Part shown: in pieces, positions 17,819 to 27,663 of the stretch
Numbering within the stretch: the stretch's first letter is position 1
Layout of the letters: each line of letters starts with the position of its first letter
Assembly (NCBI GenBank): GCA_000153745.1
Contig: DS022282.1
Location: forward strand, 168,027 to 232,026
DNA: 64,000 nt
Source: Rhodobacterales bacterium HTCC2255
Lineage (GTDB): Bacteria; Pseudomonadota; Alphaproteobacteria; Rhodobacterales; Rhodobacteraceae
Direction of reading: 5' to 3'
The notes under the pieces: model-generated
Databases searched by the model: none
Seen by the model: only the letters and a program-made list of their open reading frames with translations
Told to the model about the DNA's origin: nothing
Program-made: the position numbers and the translations under genes

Positions 17819-18736
17819 TTAATGAATGTAGTTATAAATATTTTTAACGTCTATCTTGTGCCAATTGGACATTTTTGATCTGAACCAAGTTCGTTGCCTT
17901 TTCGCGTATTGATGTGTTTGAATTATTGCTTTTTCCACAGAAGTATTTAAATCATCCCCATTTTTTATATGTGAAATTAATTCTTTAGCTCCAATAGCTT
18001 TGCAAGAAGGATGATCTGCATTCCATAAGTCTAACTTCAATATATTTTTGCATTCGTCCAAAGCGCCTTTTTCCATCATTATGTTGAAACGCTTTTTAAT
18101 TCGATTATTTAACCAATGGGTATCGCTTATTAAATTTACTGGAATACATTCACTGAAATTAATTAACGGTGCGGGTGTATCATCTTGCCAATCGGCTAAA
18201 CTTTTTCCAGTTTGAGTGATAACTTCCCATGCTCGTCGTGTTCTAACCGGATTTCTATTATCAATTCTTTCTAATATTTTTTTATCTAATTTTATTAGTT
18301 TTTTTGCAAATGCATTTTTACCTTCATTTTGCTCAATTTTATCTGCTTCTAATTTAACTAAACTAGAAATGTCAGGTACCTCTGCAATTCCATTTAATAA
18401 TAATTGAAAATACAAACCAGTTCCACCTAACAAAATTGGACGAAGACCCTTTTCTTTTGCTTTGAATAATTCTTGTCTAACATCTCTAAGCCAATGACCA
18501 GAAGAATACTTATTTCCTACATTAATGTGTCCATATAATGAGTGAGGGCATTTTCTTATTTCAGAATTATCAGGTCTAGCTGTTAAAATTTTCCATTGTT
18601 TATAAATTTGTAATGAGTCTGCATTAATTATAATTCCATTATATTTTTGCGCTAATTCAATGCCAAATGTAGATTTGCCTGTTGCTGTTGCCCCAGAAAT
18701 CAATATTGGTTTGTTGCCTTTAAAAATTTGTTCCAA
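17819..18736 (-). CDS. miaA: tRNA dimethylallyltransferase
   Basis: Adds a dimethylallyl group to A37 of tRNAs that read UNN codons, using DMAPP. The 305-residue protein has P-loop SGATATGKST at 14-23, DSLQIYK near 40, GGTGLYFQLLLNG near 103-115, RNPVRTRRAWEV near 158-169 and QTHQYAKRQRTWFR near the C-terminus. It is encoded antisense between the TPP enzyme (13-base convergent gap, no terminator seen) and pyrH (divergent), which breaks the usual tsf-pyrH order. Its substrate comes from the MEP pathway, whose dxr gene is about 3 kb away; no regulatory link is visible. Confidence 0.95.
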   Translation of the reverse strand: MEQIFKGNKPILISGATATGKSTFGIELAQKYNGIIINADSLQIYKQWKILTARPDNSEIRKCPHSLYGHINVGNKYSSGHWLRDVRQELFKAKEKGLRPILLGGTGLYFQLLLNGIAEVPDISSLVKLEADKIEQNEGKNAFAKKLIKLDKKILERIDNRNPVRTRRAWEVITQTGKSLADWQDDTPAPLINFSECIPVNLISDTHWLNNRIKKRFNIMMEKGALDECKNILKLDLWNADHPSCKAIGAKELISHIKNGDDLNTSVEKAIIQTHQYAKRQRTWFRSKMSNWHKIDVKNIYNYIH

Positions 18737-18828
18737 TATGAGACACCTTTGGTATGGTTATTTATTAAACAAGTATGTATGCAGATAGATGTATGTTAAT
18801 TAATTTTTATGTTTTATACCATTGTTAG

Positions 18829-18857
18829 TTGATGAGCTTTAGAACAAATTTGATAAT
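18829..18857 (+). promoter_or_regulatory. promoter of the pyrH-lpxB envelope operon
   Basis: TTGATG (18829-18834) and GATAAT (18852-18857) with a 17-base spacer. Transcription would start near 18864, leaving a very short leader that contains the GGAG ribosome-binding site of pyrH. It appears to be the main promoter for about 11.6 kb of close-packed genes. Confidence 0.6.
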
Positions 18858-18875
18858 CTAGTTGGAGAAAAATAT

Positions 18876-19631
18876 ATGCCAGATAAAATAACCCTAACTG
18901 AATTCTCATATAAAAGAGTTATGTTAAAAATATCTGGTGAAGCACTCATGGGTGATCAAGGTTTTGGTCTCCATCCACCAACGGTTGAGAGAATTGCAAA
19001 AGAAGTGAAGCGTGTCAACGATTTAGGCATTGAACTGTGCTTAGTGATTGGTGGAGGTAATATATTTCGCGGTCTTCAAGGTTCAGCACAAGGAATGGAA
19101 CGAACTACAGCTGATTATATGGGCATGTTGGCAACTGTCATGAATGCACTGGCCATGCAAGGTGCTTTAGAGTCTATGGGAGTAAACACACGAGTTATTT
19201 CAGCAATACCAATGGATCAAGTGTGTGAGCCATATATAAGGCGACGTGCAGTTCGTCACTTAGAAAAAGGCAGAGTATGTATATTTGCTGCTGGTACAGG
19301 AAATCCTTATTTTACTACTGACACGGCGGCTACACTACGAGCTTCTGAGATGAGTTGTGATGCCATATTTAAAGGTACTCAAGTTGATGGTATATATGAC
19401 AAAGATCCTAATAAGTTTGATAATGCAAAACGTTATGATAATGTTTCTTTTGATGAAGTATTGCAAAAAAACTTAAAAGTAATGGATGCTTCTGCAATTG
19501 CTCTGGCTCGGGATAATAATTTGCCAATCATTGTTTTTTCACTATCTGAAAAGGGTGGTTTTAAAGGTATCATGTGCGGTGAGGGCACATTTACTGTTGT
19601 TGGAAATAAACCTGTAAAAGGAATAAATTAA
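18876..19631 (+). CDS. pyrH: UMP kinase
   Basis: Bacterial amino-acid-kinase-fold UMP kinase making UDP from UMP, 251 residues. Motifs in order: [17 protein letters not shown] near 15-31, [10 protein letters not shown] near 57-66, [18 protein letters not shown] near 82-99, [17 protein letters not shown] near 140-156 and [10 protein letters not shown] near 172. A GGAG lies nine bases before the ATG. It is first in the long envelope operon, and frr starts immediately after the stop. UDP is needed for UDP-GlcNAc, the starting compound for the lipid A genes downstream. Confidence 0.97.
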   Translation: MPDKITLTEFSYKRVMLKISGEALMGDQGFGLHPPTVERIAKEVKRVNDLGIELCLVIGGGNIFRGLQGSAQGMERTTADYMGMLATVMNALAMQGALESMGVNTRVISAIPMDQVCEPYIRRRAVRHLEKGRVCIFAAGTGNPYFTTDTAATLRASEMSCDAIFKGTQVDGIYDKDPNKFDNAKRYDNVSFDEVLQKNLKVMDASAIALARDNNLPIIVFSLSEKGGFKGIMCGEGTFTVVGNKPVKGIN

Positions 19632-20183
19632 ATGTCAGATGATATAGATATTGATGCAATTGAAAAAAGAATGAATGGAGCAGTTTTAGCAATGAAATCT
19701 GAATTCCAAGCATTAAGAACGGGAAGAGCATCTGCATCATTATTAGATAAGATAATGGTCAACGCATATGGAGCTATGACGCCTTTAAATCAATGTGCAG
19801 GTATAAATGTTCCTGAACCAAGAATGATTACTGTAACTGTGTGGGACAAGACGCTGATTGATTCAGTTGATAAAGCCATTCGAGAAAGTAACTTAGGAAT
19901 AAATCCTGTTGGTGACGGAATGATGCTACGATTACCAATTCCTGAATTAAATGAAGAACGAAGAATAGAATTAACTAAAGTTGCAGGTGGTTATGCTGAA
20001 AGTGCACGTATTGCTGTGCGGAATGTTCGTCGCGATGGAATGGATCAAGTTAAAAAATCAGATGAATTAAGCGAAGATGATCAGAAAATATGGTCTGATG
20101 AGATACAAGAATTAACAAATGTATCTATTAAAAAAATTGATGAAGTCTTAGAGCAAAAACAAGCGGAGATAATGCAAGTTTGA
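19632..20183 (+). CDS. frr: ribosome recycling factor
   Basis: Splits post-termination ribosomes together with EF-G, 183 residues, cytoplasmic. It shows the three-helix-bundle pattern with [20 protein letters not shown] near 28-47, a hinge with [23 protein letters not shown]-type sequence, a second domain ([22 protein letters not shown] near 95-116) and the long C-terminal helix. The ATG follows the pyrH stop with no spacer, which implies translational coupling. pyrH-frr-uppS-cdsA is a very widespread order, so the function is certain from both sequence and context. Confidence 0.97.
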   Translation: MSDDIDIDAIEKRMNGAVLAMKSEFQALRTGRASASLLDKIMVNAYGAMTPLNQCAGINVPEPRMITVTVWDKTLIDSVDKAIRESNLGINPVGDGMMLRLPIPELNEERRIELTKVAGGYAESARIAVRNVRRDGMDQVKKSDELSEDDQKIWSDEIQELTNVSIKKIDEVLEQKQAEIMQV

Positions 20184-20196
20184 ATTTGCATCAATC

Positions 20197-20922
20197 ATGA
20201 AACAAGAAAAAAATATTATACCTGAAATCCTGCATGTCGCTATGGTGATGGACGGTAATGGCAGATGGGCAAATGAAAGGGCTTTGGCAAGGCTTAAGGG
20301 ACATGCCAAGGGCGCTGATCGCGTTCGCCACATTGTTCGTGCCAGTCTAGACATGAAAGTTACGCATCTTACTTTATTTGCATTTTCTACAGAAAATTGG
20401 AAACGCTCCGAGAGTGAAGTTATCGGTTTGATGGGTTTATTTAAAAAGTTTATGAAATCTGAAGCAAAAAAACTTCTCATTAATGGAGTTAAGGTTAGAT
20501 TTATAGGTAATAGATCACGATTAGATAAATCAATTATCAAATTAATGGATGAATTAGAATTTTTGACTAAAGAAAATGATAATCTTAACCTCACTATTGC
20601 GTTAAATTATGGTGGCCGAGATGAAATAGTAAGGGCAACAAAAAAAATATCTGAAAAAGTAAAATTAGGTCTCATAGATATTGATGATATTAATATTGAA
20701 ATGTTCTCAAATAATCTTGATACATTTGAATTACCCGATCCTGATTTAGTAATTCGTACGTCAGGTGAACTGAGAACTTCAAATTTCTTACCTTGGCAAT
20801 GTGCTTATTCAGAATATGTTTTTGAAAAAAGCAATTGGCCAGATTTTAATAAAGATATTTATGAAGAAATTTTAATAGAATTTAAAACTCGTGAACGAAG
20901 ATTTGGTGCTATTTTAAAATAA
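20197..20922 (+). CDS. uppS: undecaprenyl diphosphate synthase
   Basis: Cis-prenyltransferase that extends farnesyl diphosphate to the C55 lipid carrier for peptidoglycan and lipopolysaccharide, 241 residues. Catalytic D19 sits in HVAMVMDGNGRWA (13-25). STENWKRSE near 67-75 and RTSGELRTSNFLPWQ near 187-201 are the other family blocks, and EYVF follows. The C-terminal basic RERRFG is normal. The last base of its stop is the first base of the cdsA start (TAATG). Its prenyl precursor comes from the pathway begun by dxr two genes downstream. Confidence 0.96.
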   Translation: MKQEKNIIPEILHVAMVMDGNGRWANERALARLKGHAKGADRVRHIVRASLDMKVTHLTLFAFSTENWKRSESEVIGLMGLFKKFMKSEAKKLLINGVKVRFIGNRSRLDKSIIKLMDELEFLTKENDNLNLTIALNYGGRDEIVRATKKISEKVKLGLIDIDDINIEMFSNNLDTFELPDPDLVIRTSGELRTSNFLPWQCAYSEYVFEKSNWPDFNKDIYEEILIEFKTRERRFGAILK

Positions 20923-21713
20923 TGAATGCTAAATTAAAAAATTCCGATCTACTTGCACGTGTTATTTCAAGCATAGTTATGATCTTTTTAGGTGCTTTTT
21001 TTCTTGGAATAGGTGGCACTATATTTAAGATTATTCTTATATTAATTTCGGCAATATTAGCATGGGAAATTTTTAGTTTTAATCACCTTCATAAACATAA
21101 AAGAATATTAACTGCTATATTTTTTGCACTTATATTTGCATCATATATTTTATTTTCTCAAATATTATCATTAATTTTATTAATTATTTTTTTGATTTTT
21201 TATAAAGTTATAATCAAACACAATGACTATGCACAAAGGTCTATATATTTAATTTTAATTTTTTTTAGCCTAATAACTTTATCTGATTTAAGATTGGAAG
21301 TTGGTTTGGTGCAAACATTATGGGTCATCTGCTGTGTAATTGCTTCTGATGTAGGGGGTTATTTTGTTGGACGTACCGTTGGTGGTCCAAAACTTTGGCC
21401 AATAATTAGCCCAAAAAAAACTTGGTCTGGGATTATTGGTGGGTGGTTGTTAACTATAATAATTACTTATATTTTTATAATATTGTTCAAAGAAATTGAA
21501 TTTTATTTTTTATTTTTTTCAATATTTATTTCTATTTTTTCTCAGTTTGGTGATCTTTATGAGAGTTTCCTGAAGCGAAATGCTGGTATTAAAGACAGTA
21601 GTAATTTAATTCCTGGTCATGGAGGCTTTTTAGACCGTTTTGATGGAATGATAGGAGCCTTCTTTGCTGTATTTATAATTAATTTTATAAATATAAATAA
21701 TTGGATATTCTGA
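20922..21713 (+). CDS. cdsA: phosphatidate cytidylyltransferase
   Basis: Integral membrane enzyme making CDP-diacylglycerol from phosphatidate and CTP, the precursor of all main phospholipids. It has 263 residues with about seven to eight hydrophobic segments and an unusually Ile- and Phe-rich, T-rich coding sequence. The CdsA signature is intact near residues 214-240: NAGIKDSSNLIPGHGG followed by DRFDG. An earlier PKKTWSGIIGGW block lies near 165-176. The start overlaps uppS and the stop overlaps the dxr start (TGATG), so translation is coupled through the three genes. Confidence 0.95.
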   Translation: MNAKLKNSDLLARVISSIVMIFLGAFFLGIGGTIFKIILILISAILAWEIFSFNHLHKHKRILTAIFFALIFASYILFSQILSLILLIIFLIFYKVIIKHNDYAQRSIYLILIFFSLITLSDLRLEVGLVQTLWVICCVIASDVGGYFVGRTVGGPKLWPIISPKKTWSGIIGGWLLTIIITYIFIILFKEIEFYFLFFSIFISIFSQFGDLYESFLKRNAGIKDSSNLIPGHGGFLDRFDGMIGAFFAVFIINFININNWIF

Positions 21714-22882
21714 TGAAAAATATATCAATTTTTGGATCAACTGGATCTATAGGTTCTAATGCAGTAAAAATTTTGCTTAATCAAAAAAATGATTTTAACG
21801 TAGTAGTACTTACGGGTGGTAAAAATTTAAAAGAACTTGCTAAGCAATCAATATTATTAAAGCCTAAACATATTGTTATATCAGATCATGAACTATTAGG
21901 TGATTTGAAAGAATTACTTATAGGACATGATTTTGATATCACTGGGGGTAAAGAAGCACTGCTAAATGCCGCATCAATTCCTGTCGACGTATCATTACAA
22001 TCTATAATAGGTTTTGCAGGTGTCGAATGTAGTTTGATTGCTGCTAAGCACTCTAGAATTTTAGCATTAGCTAATAAAGAAAGTTTAGTTTGTGCAGGGT
22101 TACTTCTTAAACAGATTTGTAGAGATAATAATACAGCTTTAGTTCCTGTAGACAGTGAACATTCAGCAATATTCCAATGTCTAAATGGCGAAAATATTAA
22201 AACTGTTGAGCGTATAATCTTAACTGGTTCTGGTGGTCCTTTTTTAAATACTAAATTAAAAGATTTATTGAATATAACACCAAATCAAGCATCAAATCAC
22301 CCAAAATGGAATATGGGAAAAAGAATTTCAATAGACAGTGCATCTATGTTTAACAAAGCTATGGAACTTATTGAAGCTAATGAATTATTTGACATTGAAG
22401 CAAGTAAAATTGAAGTGCTAATACACCCACAATCTATAATACATTCAATGGTTGGCTTTAATGATGGATCAATCATTGCCCAATTAGGTCCGGCGGATAT
22501 GAAGGGAGCTATAGGTTTTGCAATCAATTATCCAAATAGAACTGAATTGCAAGTTGAGCGACTTGATTTTACAAAGATAAAACAATTAGACTTTGTTTCT
22601 GTAGATCACATTAAATTTCCGTCAATAAATCTGGCAATACAAGCTATAGAGCTTGGTGGACTAGCGGGAACAGCTTTTAATGCTGCAAAAGAGCAAGCTC
22701 TTGATGCATTCTTAGAGGGAAAAATAAGTTTCTTAGATATGTATAAATTTGTAGAGTTTGCATTGACCGAATATACAAATAATAAAACTGACAACTATAC
22801 TCTTATAAGTGAAGTTATAAGTCAGGATTCTCATACTCGAAGTGTTGTTTTGAAGGCAATTGAAGGTTTAATTAATGATTGA
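21713..22882 (+). CDS. dxr: 1-deoxy-D-xylulose 5-phosphate reductoisomerase
   Basis: First committed enzyme of the MEP isoprenoid pathway (DXP to MEP with NADPH), 389 residues. The NADPH motif GSTGSIGSN is at 8-16. ALANKESLVCAG and VPVDSEHSAIFQCL carry metal and substrate ligands, and the flexible-loop region and SASMFNKAMELIEA are present. I place the start at 21713, overlapping the cdsA stop, because the sequence then opens directly with MKNISIFGSTGS; an ATG at 21701 would add four residues. It feeds prenyl precursors to uppS and miaA. It overlaps rseP by eight bases. Confidence 0.96.
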   Translation: MKNISIFGSTGSIGSNAVKILLNQKNDFNVVVLTGGKNLKELAKQSILLKPKHIVISDHELLGDLKELLIGHDFDITGGKEALLNAASIPVDVSLQSIIGFAGVECSLIAAKHSRILALANKESLVCAGLLLKQICRDNNTALVPVDSEHSAIFQCLNGENIKTVERIILTGSGGPFLNTKLKDLLNITPNQASNHPKWNMGKRISIDSASMFNKAMELIEANELFDIEASKIEVLIHPQSIIHSMVGFNDGSIIAQLGPADMKGAIGFAINYPNRTELQVERLDFTKIKQLDFVSVDHIKFPSINLAIQAIELGGLAGTAFNAAKEQALDAFLEGKISFLDMYKFVEFALTEYTNNKTDNYTLISEVISQDSHTRSVVLKAIEGLIND

Positions 22883-24209
22883 TTTTATAGGTTCACTGCC
22901 AATAATTGGAACACCATTGATTTCAATTTTACCATTTTTATTCATTATAACCATTGTAGTTTTCGTTCATGAATACGGACACTACATAATAGGTAAGTTT
23001 TGCGGGATTCATGCTGAGATTTTTTCGGTTGGAATGGGACCAACTATTATTTCAAGAAAAGATAAACACGGTACAATTTGGCAAATTGCTGCAATACCTC
23101 TCGGTGGTTATGTAAAGTTTTTGGGCGATACAAATGCATCGAGTTTACCAAAAGGGGATATTGCCCAGCCGCATTCATTTAATAGTGCCAGTTTAAGATC
23201 AAAAACTTTAACTGTTTTGGCCGGACCAGTAGCAAACTTTATTTTATCATTTTTTATTTTTATGTTACTGGCTTTATGGCATGGGAAGCAGTCGAACGAA
23301 CCAATTATAGGAACTATACATCCTGAATTTAGCAAAAGTTATGATATTCAAAGTGGTGATATTATTGTCTCAATAAACGGTAGAAAAATATCAAAATTTA
23401 CAGATATTTATTCTTTTATTTATGATGATAATACTGTTCAGCATGCGAATTATATAATAAATCGTAATGGTGTGTTTATAAACACAATTGGACCTTTCCC
23501 AACAGTCCCAATTATTGGTTCAGTTATGCCAGTTTCACCCGCTAGTAATGCTGGATTAAAGTCTGGAGATTTAATAACCAAATTCAACGATCAATCTATT
23601 CTATCATTTAAACAATTACAAAAAATAATTGTTGAGTCTGATATTAAGAAGCAGAAAATAGATGTTTTAAGAAATGGTGAAATAATAAAATTATTAATAA
23701 CTCCTATGCTAAGAGAATTCCAAAATGCGAATGGTGAAATTGAGGAAAAAGTTTCAATTGGAGTATCCTCATCTTTAGCAATATCACCCTTTACTTCATC
23801 CGTATCTTTTAAAGAGTCTGTAATACATGGTTTTCAAAAGACATATTTAGTTTTAACTCAATCAATAATGCAAATTTCTAAAATTATAGTTGGTGATATA
23901 GGATTTGAGAATCTTCAAGGTCCTGTTGGAATTGCTCATGTTTCAAGTGACATTGCTAAATCTGATATTTCATATCTAATTCCATTGATTGCTATAATAT
24001 CTACATCAATAGGCTTTTTAAATCTTCTTCCTATTCCAATTTTAGATGGAGGGCATTTATTAATGTTTGCGTATGAAGGTTTAACAAAGAGAAAACCTAA
24101 TCAAAAATATCTTAATTTGGCAGCATTTGTAGCTATTTCTGGATTGTTAACTTTAATGTTTATTGTATCAATAAATGACCTTTCAAGAATTTTTATGTTT
24201 TGGAACTAA
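22875..24209 (+). CDS. rseP: site-2 protease RseP
   Basis: Inner-membrane zinc metalloprotease that cleaves transmembrane substrates such as anti-sigma factors and signal peptide remnants, 444 residues. The active site HEYGH is at 32-36 in the first hydrophobic helix, followed by KFCGIHAEIFSVGMGP. Two PDZ-like regions occupy roughly 145-300 (QSGDIIVSINGRKI, KSGDLITKFNDQSI), and the second catalytic motif is NLLPIPILDGGH near residue 384. It sits before bamA as in most proteobacteria, fitting an envelope-stress role. No rseA or rpoE homologue is visible in this window. Confidence 0.95.
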   Translation: MIDFIGSLPIIGTPLISILPFLFIITIVVFVHEYGHYIIGKFCGIHAEIFSVGMGPTIISRKDKHGTIWQIAAIPLGGYVKFLGDTNASSLPKGDIAQPHSFNSASLRSKTLTVLAGPVANFILSFFIFMLLALWHGKQSNEPIIGTIHPEFSKSYDIQSGDIIVSINGRKISKFTDIYSFIYDDNTVQHANYIINRNGVFINTIGPFPTVPIIGSVMPVSPASNAGLKSGDLITKFNDQSILSFKQLQKIIVESDIKKQKIDVLRNGEIIKLLITPMLREFQNANGEIEEKVSIGVSSSLAISPFTSSVSFKESVIHGFQKTYLVLTQSIMQISKIIVGDIGFENLQGPVGIAHVSSDIAKSDISYLIPLIAIISTSIGFLNLLPIPILDGGHLLMFAYEGLTKRKPNQKYLNLAAFVAISGLLTLMFIVSINDLSRIFMFWN

Positions 24210-24300
24210 TAACAAAAATTCTTAATAATTAGAAACATGCTTTAATTTTTATTTTTTATAAATTAAAGTAAAAACATATATTTCAATCAGGATTTTTTTT

Positions 24301-26625
24301 ATGAATATGTTTGCAGAATTAAAAGATATAAATAGTGCACTATCTAAAAAATTTAATTTAGTAATTAATGTTTTCTTTATTATTATGCTAAATTCTTTTA
24401 TATTTTATCCAGCTTTAGGAAATGCTGAGTCAACAAACATTACAGGCATTCATATAGTAGGAAATCAAAGGATTGAGTCACAAACCATTCTTTCTATTTC
24501 TGGTCTATCAATTGGTGAGAGATACTCTGATACAGAAATAAATAATGCATTATTGCGATTAAATGCTACGAAATATTTTAAATTAGTTAAAGTTAATTTG
24601 GACAAAAAGATACTAACTATCACTGTAGAGGAAAACCCTACAATAAATTCTATAAATTTTGAAGGTAATTTTAATTTAAAAGATGAAAATTTATTAGAAT
24701 TAATTGCAACAAGGGAGCGTCAAACATTTTCAGCATCCAAAATTGAGCATGATGCAGAAAAAATTGCCAAAGCATACAATATTAGTGGGCGTAATGTAGC
24801 ACAAGTAACCCCAAAGATTATTAATAAATCAAATAACCGTATTGATTTAGTTTTTGAAATTAATGAAGGCGAAATTTCCGAAATTGAAAAAATCACATTC
24901 ACTGGAAATCGTAATTTTTCTGACACTAGGTTACGAGGTGTGATTGCAACAAAACAAGCTGGTATTTTTAGAAGATTTATAAAATCTGACACATATATCA
25001 AGGACCGTTTAGATTATGATTTGCAATTGTTAAGAGATTTTTATATTAATAAAGGGTTTATTAACTTCAATGTGATTTCTACTTCTTCAAAAATGACAAG
25101 AGAAAAAGATGCATTTCTAATTAATTATTCAATTGAAGAAGGACAGAAATATGAATTTGGAAATATATCTATTTTATCAAAGAATGATAATATTGATTTA
25201 ATTAATTTAAATAAATTAAATAAAATAAAACGTAATTCTACCTATGACCCTAGAAAATTAAAGAAATTGATAGAAGAAATTGAAATCAGCTTATCAAAAG
25301 ATGGTACCAATTTTATTAATGTTATACCCAGATTACTGCCTGATAATGATAAACTTGATGTAAATATCGAAATAAACTTATCTCAATCAAATAAATTATT
25401 TGTTGAACGTATAGACGTGACGGGAAATTCTACAACGCTTGATGAAGTTATCAGGTTTAAATTTGACTTTGTTGAAGGCGATGCCTTTGATAAGAGAAAA
25501 GTTGAAAAATCTATCGATAGAATTAGGGCGCTTGGATTTTTTAGTAATGTCGGAGTTACCACAAGAGAAGGATCTTCATCACAAAAAATTATAATCGATT
25601 TAAATGTTGAAGAAAAAGCTACTGGTTCTTTAGGCATAGGAGCAGGATATAATTCTTCTGATGGTTCAGTTTTAACTTTTAATATAAGCGAGCGTAATTT
25701 TTTAGGTAAAGGTCAGAAAGTTGATCTAGATATATCTAACAGTAACGTTGAAAAACAAATGTCACTAGGATTAGAAGATCCTACATTTTTAGATAGAAAC
25801 CTTCTAGCTGGAATATCATTTGGTCGAAAGTCAAGCACACCATATTCAGTGCCATTGAAAAATGACAACACTTATTTTGCTCCAAAGATAAAGTTTCCGT
25901 TGAGTATGGACTCAACCCTTTCTCTTATTTATAGATATGATGAAGATTTAATTAAATTATCTTCGCCATCCGTTACAGTTTCACCGTTAGTTAGTGCTGA
26001 TGTTGGCGATGAAATAAAAAGTGCTATTGTGCTTTCTTATAATCTCAATAAAGCTAATTCTCTTGTTAGGCCAACTGCTGGATATAATTTTGAAGTTAAA
26101 CAAGAAATAAATGGACTTGGTGGAGATATTAAATATCTTAAAACAGCCTTAGATTTAAAAACTTATAATACTTTATTTACTGATGATATAATATTAGCTT
26201 CTAATTTAAGTTCTGGAATTATTAATGGTAATGACGCAAATGTTTTAAATAGGTTTTCATTAGGTGGGGATGAATTGCCTGGTTTTAGAAACTATGGAAT
26301 AGGCCCTAATGATAATGGTGATCCACTTGGTGGAAAAATGTTTGCAGCGTTTAATTTAGAGGCTTCATTCCCAATCGGTGTTCCTGAAGAATATGGTGTT
26401 TTTGGTGGAATATTTATTGGTGCAGGCTCTGTCTGGAAATTAGATAATACAAGCTCTGGTTCAAATGTTATAGATGATAGTGCTAAAGTTAGATCGGCTG
26501 CTGGGGTTTCACTATTTTGGGATACAATAATTGGGCCTTTACGTTTTAATTTTTCACGGCCTATTCAAAAAGAAATCAATGACATTACTGAGAATTTCAG
26601 ATTTACAGTAGACACGCGCTTTTAA
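24301..26625 (+). CDS. bamA: outer membrane protein assembly factor BamA
   Basis: Outer-membrane beta-barrel insertase, 774 residues. The first part is charged and is followed by a hydrophobic signal (about 19-42, ending near GNAES). Five POTRA-like units run from about residue 48 to 420 (first: ITGIHIVGNQRIESQTI; last: RIDVTGNSTTLDEVI). A C-terminal barrel follows, containing the RGF-like block as LPGFRNYGIGP near 659-669 and ending in a phenylalanine (FTVDTRF). The start may be the ATG at 24301 with AGGA upstream. The gap from rseP is 91 bases, so it may also have its own promoter. It directly precedes a Skp-like chaperone gene. Confidence 0.96.
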   Translation: MNMFAELKDINSALSKKFNLVINVFFIIMLNSFIFYPALGNAESTNITGIHIVGNQRIESQTILSISGLSIGERYSDTEINNALLRLNATKYFKLVKVNLDKKILTITVEENPTINSINFEGNFNLKDENLLELIATRERQTFSASKIEHDAEKIAKAYNISGRNVAQVTPKIINKSNNRIDLVFEINEGEISEIEKITFTGNRNFSDTRLRGVIATKQAGIFRRFIKSDTYIKDRLDYDLQLLRDFYINKGFINFNVISTSSKMTREKDAFLINYSIEEGQKYEFGNISILSKNDNIDLINLNKLNKIKRNSTYDPRKLKKLIEEIEISLSKDGTNFINVIPRLLPDNDKLDVNIEINLSQSNKLFVERIDVTGNSTTLDEVIRFKFDFVEGDAFDKRKVEKSIDRIRALGFFSNVGVTTREGSSSQKIIIDLNVEEKATGSLGIGAGYNSSDGSVLTFNISERNFLGKGQKVDLDISNSNVEKQMSLGLEDPTFLDRNLLAGISFGRKSSTPYSVPLKNDNTYFAPKIKFPLSMDSTLSLIYRYDEDLIKLSSPSVTVSPLVSADVGDEIKSAIVLSYNLNKANSLVRPTAGYNFEVKQEINGLGGDIKYLKTALDLKTYNTLFTDDIILASNLSSGIINGNDANVLNRFSLGGDELPGFRNYGIGPNDNGDPLGGKMFAAFNLEASFPIGVPEEYGVFGGIFIGAGSVWKLDNTSSGSNVIDDSAKVRSAAGVSLFWDTIIGPLRFNFSRPIQKEINDITENFRFTVDTRF

Positions 26626-26626
26626 A

Positions 26627-27160
26627 ATGTTTTGTAAAAAAATATTACTTTTTTTATTTATGATTAATGTACCAAGTTTGGTTTTGTCACAATCATATCC
26701 AGTGTATAAAAATACATCTTCAATAGCTATTGTAGATCAAGAAGCATTATTTTCTAAATCCGATTGGGGGAAGAAAACTTTAAAAGAAATTGAAGAAAGG
26801 GTTGCTATTTTATCTGCAGAAAACCGATCTATTGAGAAAATGTTGGAATTCGAAGAACTTTCATTAACTGAAAAACGTAAAATTATAAATAAAACTGAGT
26901 TTGATCTACTCGCTATGAAATTTGATTTAAAAGTTAAAAAAATACGGGAAAATCAAGCGGATAAGCAGTATAAAATTAATATTCATTTAAATGAATCAAG
27001 AAAAATATTTTTTGATAAAATTACACCAATATTGTTAAATTATATAGATGAATTAGGTGTTGAGGTGTTGCTTAATAAAGATACAGTTGCGTTGGCTAGT
27101 CTTGGAAGTGATATAACAAATGCAGTCATAAATGTAATTAATGATAGATTAAACAATTAG
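26627..27160 (+). CDS. skp: OmpH/Skp family periplasmic chaperone
   Basis: Periplasmic chaperone for unfolded outer-membrane proteins, 177 residues. A signal peptide covers about 1-21 (KKILLFLFMINVPSLVLS). The mature part is highly charged and helical, with the OmpH start SIAIVDQEALFSKSDWGKK near 32-50 and a long coiled-coil stretch rich in E, K and R, the tentacle region of Skp. It begins one base after the bamA stop and ahead of fabZ. The similarity is to OmpH-like proteins of alphaproteobacteria; sequence conservation is low, so the call rests on charge pattern, length and position. Confidence 0.85.
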   Translation: MFCKKILLFLFMINVPSLVLSQSYPVYKNTSSIAIVDQEALFSKSDWGKKTLKEIEERVAILSAENRSIEKMLEFEELSLTEKRKIINKTEFDLLAMKFDLKVKKIRENQADKQYKINIHLNESRKIFFDKITPILLNYIDELGVEVLLNKDTVALASLGSDITNAVINVINDRLNN

Positions 27161-27188
27161 TTTTAGAGAATGGTTATAAGGATAGAAT

Positions 27189-27659
27189 ATGTCAGATTTA
27201 AATAACAAAAATCAAAATGCAGATATTCAAGACATAAAACGCATGATACCGCATCGATATCCTTTTTTACTGATAGATGCAGTAAAAGAAATTAAATTAA
27301 ATGAAAGTGCTATTGGCATCAAAAATGTTACATTTAATGAACCACATTTTCAAGGACATTTTCCTGAGAGGCCAGTTATGCCTGGCGTGACAATTGTTGA
27401 AGCAATGGCTCAAACGGCTGCAGTTTTAGTAGTGAAGACTTTAAATATGATTGATAATAATATGTTAGTCTATTTCTTAACAATTGATAAATGCAAATTT
27501 AGACACGTTGTTTCACCTCCTGATCAGTTAGAGTTACATGTTAAAGTCTTGCGTGGAAGAGGGAAATTATGGAAATTTTATGGTGAAGGTAAAGTTGGAG
27601 ATGTCGTTGTTGCAGAAGCAGAGTTTACTGCCATGATGGTTCCACCAGAAGAGGCATAA
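27189..27659 (+). CDS. fabZ: 3-hydroxyacyl-[ACP] dehydratase FabZ
   Basis: Dehydrates 3-hydroxyacyl-ACP in fatty acid synthesis and competes with LpxA for hydroxymyristoyl-ACP, 156 residues with a hot-dog fold. MIPHRYPFLLIDAV near 19-32 and the catalytic block FQGHFPERPVMPGVTIVEAMAQ near 53-74 contain the active histidine and glutamate. An AAGGA lies six bases before the ATG. It lies between skp and lpxA; in many other proteobacteria lpxD would stand just before it. The association with lpxA suits balancing of phospholipid and lipid A supply. Confidence 0.96.
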   Translation: MSDLNNKNQNADIQDIKRMIPHRYPFLLIDAVKEIKLNESAIGIKNVTFNEPHFQGHFPERPVMPGVTIVEAMAQTAAVLVVKTLNMIDNNMLVYFLTIDKCKFRHVVSPPDQLELHVKVLRGRGKLWKFYGEGKVGDVVVAEAEFTAMMVPPEEA

Positions 27660-27663
27660 TTTG

